Below the pieces are notes generated by a model. It was not told the DNA's origin and ran no database searches. It worked only from the letters and a program-made list of their open reading frames with translations. The translations under genes and the position numbers were made by a program. Below, piece by piece: positions 25,950 through 35,144 of a stretch of DNA of 64,000 bases. The stretch comes from Caccoplasma sp905210875 (GTDB lineage Bacteria; Bacteroidota; Bacteroidia; Bacteroidales; UBA11471), in the NCBI GenBank assembly GCA_963931635.1, contig OZ007034.1, positions 682,001 to 746,000 on the forward strand, in the 5' to 3' direction. Numbering within the stretch: the stretch's first letter is position 1; each line of letters opens with the position of its first letter.

Positions 25950-26269
25950 TACTTAATCTCCTCTCCTGATTTTTTAGAATAACGTACTTTCTTTCCTGCT
26001 TCATCGAAACGATGACCGATGCGGGTGGAACGGTTGCTCTTGGGGTCAAGCAGGTTCAGATTCGAAACATGTACAGGGGCCTCCATTGTGATGATACCGC
26101 CCTGGGGATGTTTGGCATTGGGTTTGGTATGCTTCGACACCATGTTGATACCTTCTACCACGGCACGTTGTTCTTTCACGAGAACACGCAGCACGCGGCC
26201 GGTCTTGCCTTTGTCTTCGCCGGCGTTTACATATACGGTATCACCCTTTTTAATGTGTAACTTACTCAT
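25949..26269 (-). CDS. rplX: 50S ribosomal protein L24
   Basis: A 106-residue L24, an assembly initiator of the 50S subunit, with the KOW motif GDTVYVNAGEDKGKTGRVLR and the HTKPNAKHPQGGI segment. It overlaps rplE by one base and lies 19 bases after rplN. Confidence 0.98.
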   Translation of the reverse strand: MSKLHIKKGDTVYVNAGEDKGKTGRVLRVLVKEQRAVVEGINMVSKHTKPNAKHPQGGIITMEAPVHVSNLNLLDPKSNRSTRIGHRFDEAGKKVRYSKKSGEEIK

Positions 26270-26288
26270 TAATGTTCTTTTTTACTGT

Positions 26289-26654
26289 TTAAAGTACTTC
26301 GGGGGCCAATGAAACAATTTTCATGTTGGTGGCACGCAACTCACGAGCTACGGGGCCGAAGATACGGCTACCTCTCATTTCACCGGCACCGTTCAACAAT
26401 ACGCAGGCGTTGTCGTCGAAACGGATATAGGAACCGTCGGCACGACGTATCTCTTTGGTAGTGCGTACGACAACGGCTTTGGATACGGCACCTTTTTTCA
26501 GGTCGCTCGAAGGGATGACGCTTTTCACGGCAACAACAATAATGTCGCCTACCGACGCATAACGACGACCGGTACCGCCTAATACACGGATACAAAGGGC
26601 TTCTTTGGCTCCGCTGTTGTCTGCGACTGTAAGTCGGGTTTCTTGCTGTATCAT
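26289..26654 (-). CDS. rplN: 50S ribosomal protein L14
   Basis: A 121-residue L14 at the 30S-facing side of 50S. It begins MIQQETRLTVADNSGAKEAL and has the conserved RADGSYIRFDDNACVLL and GSRIFGPVARELR. It lies 1 base after rpsQ and 19 before rplX. Confidence 0.98.
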   Translation of the reverse strand: MIQQETRLTVADNSGAKEALCIRVLGGTGRRYASVGDIIVVAVKSVIPSSDLKKGAVSKAVVVRTTKEIRRADGSYIRFDDNACVLLNGAGEMRGSRIFGPVARELRATNMKIVSLAPEVL

Positions 26655-26655
26655 A

Positions 26656-26913
26656 TTATTTTACTCTTTCGATGATTTCTATTAATCTCCATCTTTTCTG
26701 TTTGCTCAGCGGACGGGTTTCTCTCAGGCGGACGGTATCGCCTATGTTACACTCGTTTTTTTCGTCATGAGCATGGTATTTCTTCGTCTTGTTGACGAAT
26801 TTACCGTAAATAGGGTGTTTTTCTTTCCATTTCACAGCAACTGTGATGGTTTTGTCCATCTTGTTGCTGGTAACCACACCTACTCTTTCTTTTCTAAGGC
26901 TTTTTGTTTCCAT
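26656..26913 (-). CDS. rpsQ: 30S ribosomal protein S17
   Basis: An 85-residue S17 starting at ATG 26913 (METKSLRKERVGVV); a GTG two codons upstream is possible but less likely. The OB-fold has SNKMDKTITVAV and KKYHAHDEKNECNIGD. It is a primary 16S rRNA binder. Only one base separates it from rplN. Confidence 0.97.
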   Translation of the reverse strand: METKSLRKERVGVVTSNKMDKTITVAVKWKEKHPIYGKFVNKTKKYHAHDEKNECNIGDTVRLRETRPLSKQKRWRLIEIIERVK

Positions 26914-26927
26914 GAGCACGAGTTCGA

Positions 26928-27125
26928 TTATTTGTTATTGAGTTCTCTTTGGCGCACCTCGCCTTTCATACGCGCGATTGTCCTGCGAAGAGCTTTTATT
27001 TGCGCAGGATTATCCAAGGGAGTAATGCTGTGGTTGATTTCCATGCGGTTCAAAGCGACAGCCTCAGCCTCGATTCTCTCGAGCAATTCTTTGGTGCTCA
27101 GTTCTTTTATTTCTGCAGTTTTCAT
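26928..27125 (-). CDS. rpmC: 50S ribosomal protein L29
   Basis: A 65-residue helical protein, MKTAEIKELSTKELLERI at the start and GEVRQRELNNK at the end. L29 sits next to L23 at the tunnel exit, where trigger factor and SRP dock. It lies 6 bases after rplP and 14 before rpsQ. Confidence 0.97.
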   Translation of the reverse strand: MKTAEIKELSTKELLERIEAEAVALNRMEINHSITPLDNPAQIKALRRTIARMKGEVRQRELNNK

Positions 27126-27131
27126 ACTTTA

Positions 27132-27563
27132 TCACGCATTTTGATTAGCATCATAGTCGTGTCTCACGACAAATTTGGTCGTCACGGGGAGTTTCTGGGC
27201 AGCCAAGCGGAGAGCTTCTTTGGCGATTTCGTAAGGTACACCTTCTACTTCGAGAATTACTCTTCCCGGGGTTACAGGTGCTACAAATCCTTCGGGAGAA
27301 CCTTTACCTTTACCCATACGTACTTCGGCAGGTTTCTTGGTGATGGGCTTATCCGGAAATATTCTGATCCAGATCTGGCCTTGACGTTGCATGTAACGGG
27401 TAACGGCGATACGGGCAGCTTCAATCTGACGACCGGTTATCCATTTCGACTGCAAGCTCTTTATACCAAAGGAACCGAAGGCCAATTGATTGCCTCGTCC
27501 TGCGAGACCTTTCATACGACCTTTTTGTTGTCTTCTGAATTTCGTTTTCTTCGGTTGTAACAT
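27132..27563 (-). CDS. rplP: 50S ribosomal protein L16
   Basis: A 143-residue L16, near the A-site tRNA and peptidyl-transferase centre. It begins MLQPKKTKFRRQQKGRMKG and contains WITGRQIEAARIAVTRYMQR and RMGKGKGSPEGFVAPV. It is 19 bases after rpsC and 6 before rpmC. Confidence 0.98.
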   Translation of the reverse strand: MLQPKKTKFRRQQKGRMKGLAGRGNQLAFGSFGIKSLQSKWITGRQIEAARIAVTRYMQRQGQIWIRIFPDKPITKKPAEVRMGKGKGSPEGFVAPVTPGRVILEVEGVPYEIAKEALRLAAQKLPVTTKFVVRHDYDANQNA

Positions 27564-27582
27564 TTTCTGTCAGTTCAATTCG

Positions 27583-28311
27583 TTAACGATTCGGTTTTGC
27601 TTTTTTGAAGCCTTTCTTTCCGCCGGCTTCACGATTACCACGGGCCTCTTTGGGGCTCGATGTAAATTGAGGAGCGAGGTCTTTCTTACCGTAGATTTCA
27701 CCGCGGCAAATCCAAACCTTGATACCGATAAGACCTACTTTGGTGAGTGCTTCAACCAAAGCATAGTCGATGTCGGCACGGAGAGTGTGCAACGGCGTAC
27801 GGCCTTCTTTGTACATCTCCGAACGGGCCATTTCAGCGCCGTTGAGACGACCCGACACCTGTACTTTGATACCTTCGGCACCGGCACGCATCGTCGAAGC
27901 GATAGCCGTCTTCACGGCACGACGATAGGCCATCTTGCCTTCTATCTGGCGAGCGATATTGGTAGCAACGATGGTGGCGTCGACTTCGGGACGTTTTACC
28001 TCGAAAATATTGATTTGCACATCCTTATCGGTGATTTTCTTCAACTCTTCTTTGAGTTTGTCAACCTCTTGTCCACCTTTGCCGATGATGAGACCCGGAC
28101 GGGCTGTACATACGGTAATGGTAATGAGTTTGAGGGTACGCTCTATCACGATACGCGATACGCTTGCTTTTGCAAGACGGGCATTGAGGTATTTACGGAG
28201 TTTGCTATCTTCGAGCAATCTTTCGCCGTATTTTCTTCCTCCATACCAATTGGAATCCCATCCACGGATAATTCCCAAGCGGTTACTTACTGGATTTACT
28301 TTCTGTCCCAT
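27583..28311 (-). CDS. rpsC: 30S ribosomal protein S3
   Basis: A 242-residue S3 at the mRNA entry channel, starting MGQKVNPVSNRLGIIRGWDS. The KH domain has RPGLIIGKGGQEVDKLKEEL and the C-terminal domain has RADIDYALVEALTKVGLIG. The end is a lysine/glycine-rich tail, a little longer than in Escherichia coli. It lies 5 bases after rplV. Confidence 0.98.
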   Translation of the reverse strand: MGQKVNPVSNRLGIIRGWDSNWYGGRKYGERLLEDSKLRKYLNARLAKASVSRIVIERTLKLITITVCTARPGLIIGKGGQEVDKLKEELKKITDKDVQINIFEVKRPEVDATIVATNIARQIEGKMAYRRAVKTAIASTMRAGAEGIKVQVSGRLNGAEMARSEMYKEGRTPLHTLRADIDYALVEALTKVGLIGIKVWICRGEIYGKKDLAPQFTSSPKEARGNREAGGKKGFKKAKPNR

Positions 28312-28316
28312 CCGGC

Positions 28317-28733
28317 TTAATTTTGATTTTCGGGTTTATTACTACTTATGGTATCTACAAACAACGTAACGTGATTGGAACGTTTACGTATTCTATATCC
28401 GCGTCCTTGGGGAGCGGGACGAAGGCGTTTGAGCATGGCTGCCGAGTTGACATAGATCTCGGAGATGTAGAGCTCGCCGCTTTCGGCTTTGCGTTCGTTT
28501 TTCTGTTCCCAGTTGGCAATGGCCGAACGCAACAGTTTTTCCAGTCTGGCCGAAGCTTCCTTGTTTGAAAACTTCAATACGCCAAGTGCTTTGAATGCTT
28601 CCATTCCGCGTACCATATCGGCCACCAAACGCATTTTGCGGGGCGAGGTAGGTACGTTGTTGAGTTTGGCGAAATATTTCGTTTTCAGGGCTTCTTTTCT
28701 TTTATCGGCTGATATTTTTTTTCTTGCACCCAT
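28317..28733 (-). CDS. rplV: 50S ribosomal protein L22
   Basis: A 138-residue L22, with a basic N-terminal extension before the family core VPTSPRKMRLVADMVRG. The long hairpin that lines the peptide tunnel ends in RLRPAPQGRGYRIRKRSNH. It lies 51 bases after rpsS and 5 before rpsC. Confidence 0.98.
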   Translation of the reverse strand: MGARKKISADKRKEALKTKYFAKLNNVPTSPRKMRLVADMVRGMEAFKALGVLKFSNKEASARLEKLLRSAIANWEQKNERKAESGELYISEIYVNSAAMLKRLRPAPQGRGYRIRKRSNHVTLFVDTISSNKPENQN

Positions 28734-28784
28734 TGTGTTAAAATCTTTTTTTATTTGAAATTCTCAAATTCCCGATAGCCCTTT

Positions 28785-29054
28785 TTATTTCTTCTTGTTG
28801 CCCGAGTGCCCACGGAAGATACGGGTGGGAGCGAATTCGCCCAGCTTGTGTCCTACCATGTTTTCGGTAACATATACGGGAATAAATTTATTACCATTGT
28901 GTACGGCGAAAGTGTGCCCCACGAAATCGGGAGAAATCATAGAGGCTCTCGACCATGTTTTGATGACGGCTTTTTTGCCCGACTCGGTCATGGCCGATAC
29001 TTTCTTTTCCAGTTTCACACTGATATATGGGCCTTTTTTTAATGAACGACTCAT
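28785..29054 (-). CDS. rpsS: 30S ribosomal protein S19
   Basis: An 89-residue S19 in the 30S head, MSRSLKKGPYISVKLEKK at the start and KLGEFAPTRIFRGHSG near the end, with the family TWSRASMISPDFVGHTFAVH. It lies 18 bases after rplB. Confidence 0.98.
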   Translation of the reverse strand: MSRSLKKGPYISVKLEKKVSAMTESGKKAVIKTWSRASMISPDFVGHTFAVHNGNKFIPVYVTENMVGHKLGEFAPTRIFRGHSGNKKK

Positions 29055-29072
29055 AGTTGCTTAGTTAACGAG

Positions 29073-29897
29073 TTACTTTTTACGTCTTTCTATAATATAC
29101 TTCGACGAGAGTTTCTTCGGTGCTCTTGTCTTCAGACCCTTAGCGTAGAGGCCCTTGCGCGAACGCGGGTGTCCACCGGATGCACGGCCTTCACCACCAC
29201 CCATGGGGTGATCAACAGGGTTCATTACCACACCACGGTTGCGGGGACGACGACCCAACCAGCGTGAACGTCCGGCTTTTCCGGAACTTTCAAGTGCATG
29301 GTCGGAGTTTCCGACAACACCCACAGTGGCTTTGCATGTGGCCAGAATTTTACGTGTCTCACCCGAGGGCAATTTGATGATGGCATAATTGCCTTCACGA
29401 GAAGTGAGCTGAGCGAATGCTCCGGCCGAACGCACGAGAGCAGCGCCCTGTCCGGGACGTAACTCGATATTATGCACTACGGTACCTACGGGAATGTTTT
29501 GCAGGGGGAGTGCGTTACCTACTTCGGGGGCTGCTTCGGCACCCGACATGATTGTCATGCCTACTTCAAGGCCGTTGGGAGCGATGATGTAGCGCTTCTC
29601 GCCATCGGCGTAATAGAGCAATGCGATACGAGCCGAACGGTTGGGGTCGTATTCGATGGTCTTTACGACAGCGGGAACACCGTCTTTGTTTCTCTTGAAG
29701 TCGATGAAGCGGTATTTGCGTTTGTGGCCTCCGCCAATATAACGCATCGTCAGGTGGCCCTCATTGTTGCGGCCACCCGATTTTCTAAATCCTACTACAA
29801 GAGACTTTTCTGGTGCGCTAGCAGTGATATTCTCAAATGCACCAATAATCTTGTGTCTCTGCCCCGGTGTTGTGGGCTTAAATTTTCTTACTGCCAT
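29073..29897 (-). CDS. rplB: 50S ribosomal protein L2
   Basis: A 274-residue L2, needed for subunit joining and peptidyl-transfer. It starts MAVRKFKPTTPGQRHKI and has the highly conserved RGVVMNPVDHPMGGGEGRA with the histidine close to the catalytic centre. It lies 8 bases after rplW. Confidence 0.99.
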   Translation of the reverse strand: MAVRKFKPTTPGQRHKIIGAFENITASAPEKSLVVGFRKSGGRNNEGHLTMRYIGGGHKRKYRFIDFKRNKDGVPAVVKTIEYDPNRSARIALLYYADGEKRYIIAPNGLEVGMTIMSGAEAAPEVGNALPLQNIPVGTVVHNIELRPGQGAALVRSAGAFAQLTSREGNYAIIKLPSGETRKILATCKATVGVVGNSDHALESSGKAGRSRWLGRRPRNRGVVMNPVDHPMGGGEGRASGGHPRSRKGLYAKGLKTRAPKKLSSKYIIERRKK

Positions 29898-29905
29898 TTT
29901 TGTTA

Positions 29906-30196
29906 TTAAATATTGCTATAAAAATCTATCGTATCACCCTCTTTCAAGGTTACCAGCGCTTTTTTGTATTTGGCAGCGCGGCCTTGAATCAAACCCGATT
30001 TGGTATAGCGACTTTTGAGTTTTCCTTTTCTCATAATCGTGTTTACCGAAACAACGGTTACATTGTAGAGGTCTTCTACGGCTGCTTTAATCTGTTGCTT
30101 GTCGGCATCGGGGGTTACCGCAAAACCGTAACGGTTGAGTTTATCTCCCATTGCGGTCACTTTCTCGGTTACTATCGGTTTAATAATTATTGCCAT
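29906..30196 (-). CDS. rplW: 50S ribosomal protein L23
   Basis: A 96-residue L23 at the tunnel exit, the main dock for trigger factor. It starts MAIIIKPIVTEKVTAMGDKL and has the NTIMRKGKLKSRY and KKALVTLKEGDTIDFY segments. It lies 18 bases after rplD. Confidence 0.98.
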   Translation of the reverse strand: MAIIIKPIVTEKVTAMGDKLNRYGFAVTPDADKQQIKAAVEDLYNVTVVSVNTIMRKGKLKSRYTKSGLIQGRAAKYKKALVTLKEGDTIDFYSNI

Positions 30197-30214
30197 TATT
30201 TTACCTCCTTTATA

Positions 30215-30835
30215 TTAAAAGTTATTAATAGCAGCCAAAGAGCTTTCGGTCAATACAAGACTGGCGCAATCCAATACTTTGTATGTGTTTAGCTCCGAGG
30301 TTGTTACAACTTTTGCCTTGGGCACATTTCGAGCCGACAAATATACGTTTTTATTTTCACTTCCTAAAACCAAAAGCATTTTTTTATCTGCAACTTTCAG
30401 ATTTTGAGCGAAAGAGACAAAATCTTTGGTCTTGGGAGCTTCAAACGTAAAGTCTTCTACAACGCAAATAGCGTTTTCCTGTGCTTTGAGAGTGAGGGCC
30501 GATTTGCGGGCCAACGATTTCACCTTCTTGTTGAGTTTGAAATCGTAGTTGCGGGGACGGGGGCCAAACACACGTCCACCACCTACCATTATAGGCGAAT
30601 TGATATCACCACGACGGGCACCGCCTGAACCTTTTTGACGAATCAGTTTGCGGGTACTTCCCGATACTTCACTTCTTTCTTTGGATTTGTGAGTACCTTG
30701 GCGTTTGTTGGCCATGTATTGTTTCACGTCGAGATAAATGGCGTGTTCGTTGGGCTCAATGCCGAATACTGCATCGTTCAACGTAACTTTCTTTCCCGTA
30801 TCTTCGCCTTTGATGTTATATACGCTCAGTTCCAT
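30215..30835 (-). CDS. rplD: 50S ribosomal protein L4
   Basis: A 206-residue L4, which reaches into the peptide tunnel and, in Escherichia coli, also represses the S10 operon. Family marks: RQGTHKSKERSEVSGSTRK, RQKGSGGARRGDINSPI and FGPRPRNYDFKLNKKVK. Its ATG overlaps the rplC stop by one base (TAATG). Confidence 0.98.
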   Translation of the reverse strand: MELSVYNIKGEDTGKKVTLNDAVFGIEPNEHAIYLDVKQYMANKRQGTHKSKERSEVSGSTRKLIRQKGSGGARRGDINSPIMVGGGRVFGPRPRNYDFKLNKKVKSLARKSALTLKAQENAICVVEDFTFEAPKTKDFVSFAQNLKVADKKMLLVLGSENKNVYLSARNVPKAKVVTTSELNTYKVLDCASLVLTESSLAAINNF

Positions 30836-31452
30836 TACTTTTCAATTATTACGATTGAACCTTTACAACCGGGTACCGAACCTTTGATAAGGAGGAGGTT
30901 GTGCTCCGGCATGATTTTCAACACTTGAAGGTTTTGCACGGTAACGCGCTCATTACCGGTCTGACCGGCCATACGGGTTCCTTTGAAAACCTTAGCGGGG
31001 TAAGAGCAGGCACCTACCGAACCGGGAGCACGCAAACGGTTGTGCTGACCGTGGGTGGATTGTCCGACACCGCCGAATCCGTGGCGACCTACGACGCCTT
31101 TGAAGCCTTTACCTTTCGAGGTTCCGATGACATCTACATAGTCGGTTCCTTCGAAAAGGTCGACCGTGATGACGTCGCCGGCTTTATAAGCCTCATCAAA
31201 TCCTTTGAACTCGGCCAAGTGTCTCTTGGGGGTTACTCCGGCTTTTTTGAAGTGGCCCATTTCGGGCTGGGTGGTGTGTTTCTCTTTCTTATCGAGGAAA
31301 CCCACCTGTACGGCTTCGTATCCGTCAGCTTCAACCGTTTTTACTTGAGTAACTACGCAGGGACCTACTTCGATAACAGTGCATGGAACATTTTTTCCCT
31401 CGGCACTGAAAACGGATGTCATTCCGATTTTTTTTCCTAATAATCCTGGCAT
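30835..31452 (-). CDS. rplC: 50S ribosomal protein L3
   Basis: A 205-residue L3, an early 50S assembly protein. It starts MPGLLGKKIGMTSVFSAEGK and has GKGFKGVVGRHGFGGVGQST with SVGACSYPAKVFKGTRMAG near the peptidyl-transferase loop. It is 29 bases after rpsJ and coupled to rplD by a one-base overlap. Confidence 0.98.
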   Translation of the reverse strand: MPGLLGKKIGMTSVFSAEGKNVPCTVIEVGPCVVTQVKTVEADGYEAVQVGFLDKKEKHTTQPEMGHFKKAGVTPKRHLAEFKGFDEAYKAGDVITVDLFEGTDYVDVIGTSKGKGFKGVVGRHGFGGVGQSTHGQHNRLRAPGSVGACSYPAKVFKGTRMAGQTGNERVTVQNLQVLKIMPEHNLLLIKGSVPGCKGSIVIIEK

Positions 31453-31481
31453 TTCTCTGTGGTTTTTAATATAGGTTTATA

Positions 31482-31787
31482 CTACACTTTGATTTCTACT
31501 TCTACGCCGCTGGGCAATTCGAGCTTCATCAGGGCATCGACTGTCTTGGCGGTGGAGCTGTAAATGTCGATAAGACGTTTGAACGAAGAGAGTTCAAATT
31601 GCTCTCTCGATTTCTTGTTCACAAACGTCGAACGGTTTACAGTGAAGATACGTTTGTGGGTAGGCAGGGGTATCGGTCCGCTGACCACTGCGCCGCTGGC
31701 CTTAACAGTCTTTACAATCTTCTCTGCCGACTTGTCGACGAGATTATGATCGTAAGATTTCAGTTTGATTCTAATTTTTTGGCTCAT
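31482..31787 (-). CDS. rpsJ: 30S ribosomal protein S10
   Basis: A 101-residue S10, part of the 30S head and, with NusB, of antitermination complexes. It starts MSQKIRIKLKSYDHNLVDKS and has GPIPLPTHKRIFTVNRS. The gene lies only 21 bases after fusA, so the str and S10 operons are joined; no promoter is evident in the gap. Confidence 0.98.
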   Translation of the reverse strand: MSQKIRIKLKSYDHNLVDKSAEKIVKTVKASGAVVSGPIPLPTHKRIFTVNRSTFVNKKSREQFELSSFKRLIDIYSSTAKTVDALMKLELPSGVEVEIKV

Positions 31788-31808
31788 ATTGGTTGTTTCT
31801 GTTCTATT

Positions 31809-33944
31809 TTACAATAAATCTACGCGGCCTTGTACTTCGGTGAGCACTTGTTTGGCAATCTGAGTGCTTACTTCGGCGTAGTGAGAGAACGACATGGTCG
31901 AGGTGGCACGACCCGAGGTTATCGTACGCAAAGCGGTTACATAGCCAAACATTTCGGCCAGAGGAGCTTTGGCTTTTACGATGCGGGCGCCCGAACGGCT
32001 CGATTCCATACCTTCTACTTGTCCACGACGTTTGTTGAGGTCGGAAATCACATCACCCATGCTTTCTTCGGGGGTAACAACCTCTATCTTCATGATAGGC
32101 TCCATGAGTACCGGTTTGGCTTTCTCACATGCCTTCTTGAAGGCCTGAATGGCACACACCTCAAACGAAAGCTGGTCAGAGTCTACGGGGTGGAACGATC
32201 CATCGAGAACGGTTACTTTGAGACGGTCGAGCGGATATCCGGCCAATACGCCGTTTTTCATCGCCGTGGTGAAACCTTTCTGAATCGAAGGAATAAATTC
32301 CTTGGGAATGTTACCGCCCTTGACTTCATCTACGAATTGCAAACCACTACCTTCAAAGCTGTCGTCGGCCGGTTCTACGCGAACGATGATATCGGCAAAT
32401 TTACCACGACCACCGGTCTGTTTCTTGTAAACCTCGCGAAGTTCCACGGGCTTGGTAATGGCCTCTTTGTAGGAAACCTGGGGACGACCCTGATTACATT
32501 CAACCTTGAACTCACGTTTGAGACGGTCGATGATGATTTCGAGGTGAAGCTCACCCATACCGCTGATAACGGTTTGTCCGGTCTCTTCGTCGGTCTTGAC
32601 GGTGAAGGTAGGATCTTCTTCGGCCAACTTCTGCAAACCAAGGCTGAGTTTGTCCATATCTTTCTGGGTCTTGGGCTCAACGGCGATACCGATAACGGGA
32701 TCGGGGAAGTCCATGGCTTCGAGTACGATAGGAGCATCTTCGGCGCAGAGGGTATCACCGGTGCGGATATCCTTGAAGCCTACACCGGCACCGATATCGC
32801 CACAACCGATAACATCCTTAGGATTCTGCTTGTTGGAGTGCATTTGGAAAAGACGAGATACACGCTCCTTCTTGCCCGAACGCGAGTTGAGTACATACGA
32901 GCCTGCGGGGATTTCGCCCGAGTACACACGGAAGAAGCAGAGACGACCTACATAGGGGTCAACGGCAATCTTGAAGACGAGGGCCGACATTTTCTCTTCA
33001 AAGAGGGGTTTTCGAACCTCTTCTTTCTCGGGATCATCGGGGTTATGACCGATAATGGCGGGAGTATCTTCGGGGCTGGGGAGGTAAGCACAAACAGCAT
33101 CAAGCAGTGTCTGTACACCTTTGTTTTTGAAAGAAGAGCCGCAAAGCATGGGAACAATCGACATACTGAGTGTTCCTTTTCTCAATGCCGTACGTATTTC
33201 GTCTTCGGTAATGGTCGAGGGATCATCGAAATATTTTTCCATGACCACGTCGTCGCATTCAGCGATTTTTTCGAGCATTTTATCGCGCCACTCCTCGGCC
33301 TCATCTTTGAGAGATGCCGGAATCTCTTCGATAGAGTAATCGGCACCCATTGTCTCATCGTGCCAATATATGGCCTTCATGGTGATAAGGTCTATCACAC
33401 CTTTGAAAGTCTCTTCGGCACCGATAGGAACTTGCACCGGACAGGGGTTGGCACCCAGCACATCTTTCAATTGACGTACTACTTCAAAGAAGTTGGCACC
33501 CGAACGGTCCATCTTATTTACATAACCGATACGAGGCACATTGTATTTGTCGGCCTGACGCCATACCGTTTCCGATTGGGGCTCTACACCTCCTACGGCG
33601 CAGAAAGTTGCCACGGCACCATCGAGAACACGCAACGAGCGTTCTACTTCGGCCGTAAAATCGACGTGCCCCGGGGTGTCAATAAGATTGATTTTATATT
33701 TCTCGTTACCAAATTTCCACCATGTGGTTGTAGCGGCCGAGGTGATGGTGATACCACGTTCCTGCTCTTGCTCCATCCAGTCCATGGTAGCGGCTCCATC
33801 GTGCACCTCGCCGATTTTGTGAGTCAAACCGGTGTAGAAAAGAATACGCTCCGAAGTGGTCGTCTTTCCTGCATCGATGTGAGCCATGATACCGATATTT
33901 CTGGTATATTTGAGTTGTTCGTCTGCTTTTGACATTGTTGCCAT
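31809..33944 (-). CDS. fusA: elongation factor G
   Basis: A 711-residue translational GTPase that drives translocation and, with RRF, ribosome recycling. G1 is AHIDAGKTTTSER near residue 20, G3 DTPGHVDFT and G4 NKMDR; the domain IV tip has LAGYPLDRLKVTVLDGSFH. Either ATG at 33944 (MATMSK) or at 33935 (MSKADEQ) could be used. It lies between rpsG (26 bases) and rpsJ (21 bases); no tuf gene follows, unlike in Escherichia coli. Confidence 0.98.
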   Translation of the reverse strand: MATMSKADEQLKYTRNIGIMAHIDAGKTTTSERILFYTGLTHKIGEVHDGAATMDWMEQEQERGITITSAATTTWWKFGNEKYKINLIDTPGHVDFTAEVERSLRVLDGAVATFCAVGGVEPQSETVWRQADKYNVPRIGYVNKMDRSGANFFEVVRQLKDVLGANPCPVQVPIGAEETFKGVIDLITMKAIYWHDETMGADYSIEEIPASLKDEAEEWRDKMLEKIAECDDVVMEKYFDDPSTITEDEIRTALRKGTLSMSIVPMLCGSSFKNKGVQTLLDAVCAYLPSPEDTPAIIGHNPDDPEKEEVRKPLFEEKMSALVFKIAVDPYVGRLCFFRVYSGEIPAGSYVLNSRSGKKERVSRLFQMHSNKQNPKDVIGCGDIGAGVGFKDIRTGDTLCAEDAPIVLEAMDFPDPVIGIAVEPKTQKDMDKLSLGLQKLAEEDPTFTVKTDEETGQTVISGMGELHLEIIIDRLKREFKVECNQGRPQVSYKEAITKPVELREVYKKQTGGRGKFADIIVRVEPADDSFEGSGLQFVDEVKGGNIPKEFIPSIQKGFTTAMKNGVLAGYPLDRLKVTVLDGSFHPVDSDQLSFEVCAIQAFKKACEKAKPVLMEPIMKIEVVTPEESMGDVISDLNKRRGQVEGMESSRSGARIVKAKAPLAEMFGYVTALRTITSGRATSTMSFSHYAEVSTQIAKQVLTEVQGRVDLL

Positions 33945-33970
33945 TGTTGGTTCCCTTTACTTTTTTAAGA

Positions 33971-34447
33971 TTAGAATCTGAAATGTGCAAATGCCCGGTT
34001 GGCCTCGGCCATTTTGTGCATATCCTCCTTACGCTTGAATGCGCCACCTTGCTCGTTATAGGCATCGACAATCTCGGCAGCCAATTTCTCAGCCATCGTC
34101 TTGCCGCCTCTTTTACGGGCGTATTGTATCAAATTCTTCATGGAGATGGATTCTTTGCGGTCGGGGCGAATTTCGGTAGGTACTTGGAAGGTGGCACCGC
34201 CGACACGACGAGATTTTACCTCTACTTGAGGGGTAATATTGTCCAACGCTTTCTTCCAGATTTCGAGAGCGGATTTTTCTTCGTTGGAGAGCTTTTCCTT
34301 TACAGTATTCAAGGCCGTATAAAATATAGTATAGGCAATGCTTTTCTTGCCGTCATACATCAAGTGATTGACAAATTTGGTAACCTTTACGTCACTGAAT
34401 ACGGGATCGGGTATGATGACCCGTTTCTTAGGTTTTGCTTTTCTCAT
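33971..34447 (-). CDS. rpsG: 30S ribosomal protein S7
   Basis: A 158-residue S7, organiser of the 3' domain of 16S rRNA. It starts MRKAKPKKRVIIPDPVFSD and has VEVKSRRVGGATFQVPTEI and GGKTMAEKLAAEIVDAYNE. In Escherichia coli, S7 represses by binding between rpsL and rpsG; here that gap is 152 bases and holds an inverted repeat. Confidence 0.98.
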   Translation of the reverse strand: MRKAKPKKRVIIPDPVFSDVKVTKFVNHLMYDGKKSIAYTIFYTALNTVKEKLSNEEKSALEIWKKALDNITPQVEVKSRRVGGATFQVPTEIRPDRKESISMKNLIQYARKRGGKTMAEKLAAEIVDAYNEQGGAFKRKEDMHKMAEANRAFAHFRF

Positions 34448-34599
34448 TATGTTTTGTAATTATTGTTCTTGTTTTTGGTTGCTTTTCACATCTTCAACGG
34501 TGCCCTCCGACACCATTTACTCAACCTGAATCAGCCTATCCAATAAACTCAAACAGTGTTTAACACTAAAAGTAGTTTGTTGGGATCTCTGCTTGTGGC
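34448..34599 (-). promoter_or_regulatory. long rpsL-rpsG spacer, possible S7 feedback site
   Basis: This 152-base gap is the longest in the superoperon. A short inverted repeat AGTGTT / AACACT occupies 34555-34567. The position equals that of the S7-binding intercistronic element of the Escherichia coli str operon; a common structure is inferred, not shown. Confidence 0.35.
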
Positions 34600-35004
34600 C
34601 TATTTCTTACCTTTTGCGGCAGGAGCAGCTCCGGCTTTCGGTCTCTTGGCTCCGTATTTAGAGCGACGTTGGGTACGACCATTTACACCTGCGGTATCCA
34701 ATGTTCCGCGAACGATGTGATAACGTACACCAGGAAGATCTTTGACACGACCGCCGCGCACCAATACAATCGAGTGCTCTTGCAGGTTGTGACCTTCTCC
34801 CGGTATATAAGAGTTCACCTCTTTACCGTTGGTCAAACGCACACGTGCTACTTTACGCATGGCAGAGTTAGGCTTTTTGGGAGTCGTCGTGTAAACTCGC
34901 ACACACACGCCACGTCTTTGGGGACATGAATCGAGTGCCGGAGACTTACTCTTGTCTTCCAAAACAGCTCGCCCTTTTCTTACTAATTGCTGAATTGTAG
35001 GCAT
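34600..35004 (-). CDS. rpsL: 30S ribosomal protein S12
   Basis: A 134-residue S12 at the decoding centre, first gene of the superoperon. It starts MPTIQQLVRKGRAVLEDK and has TTPKKPNSAMRKVARVRL and VLVRGGRVKDLPGVRYHIV; the lysines of KKPNS and RVKDLPG are the known streptomycin-related positions and look wild type. The C-terminal tail KRPKAGAAPAAKGKK is slightly extended. A 5' leader of about 135 bases separates it from its promoter. Confidence 0.98.
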   Translation of the reverse strand: MPTIQQLVRKGRAVLEDKSKSPALDSCPQRRGVCVRVYTTTPKKPNSAMRKVARVRLTNGKEVNSYIPGEGHNLQEHSIVLVRGGRVKDLPGVRYHIVRGTLDTAGVNGRTQRRSKYGAKRPKAGAAPAAKGKK

Positions 35005-35144
35005 CTTTTAATTTTTTTAATCTTTAGTTCTTCTATTTGTAGGTTTATTATCCGTTTTCAAACTCACCACAAAGCGCACCAGCAAATCACTCATAATCAA
35101 TAAATTATAAGCAACCACCAATACACTTGGGGTGAAAAACACCG

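Noticed and set aside
31830..33932. Very long open frame (about 700 codons) on the plus strand
   Set aside because: It lies wholly opposite fusA, follows its codon pattern, and shows no family or start signals; antisense frames of this kind are common in this base composition.
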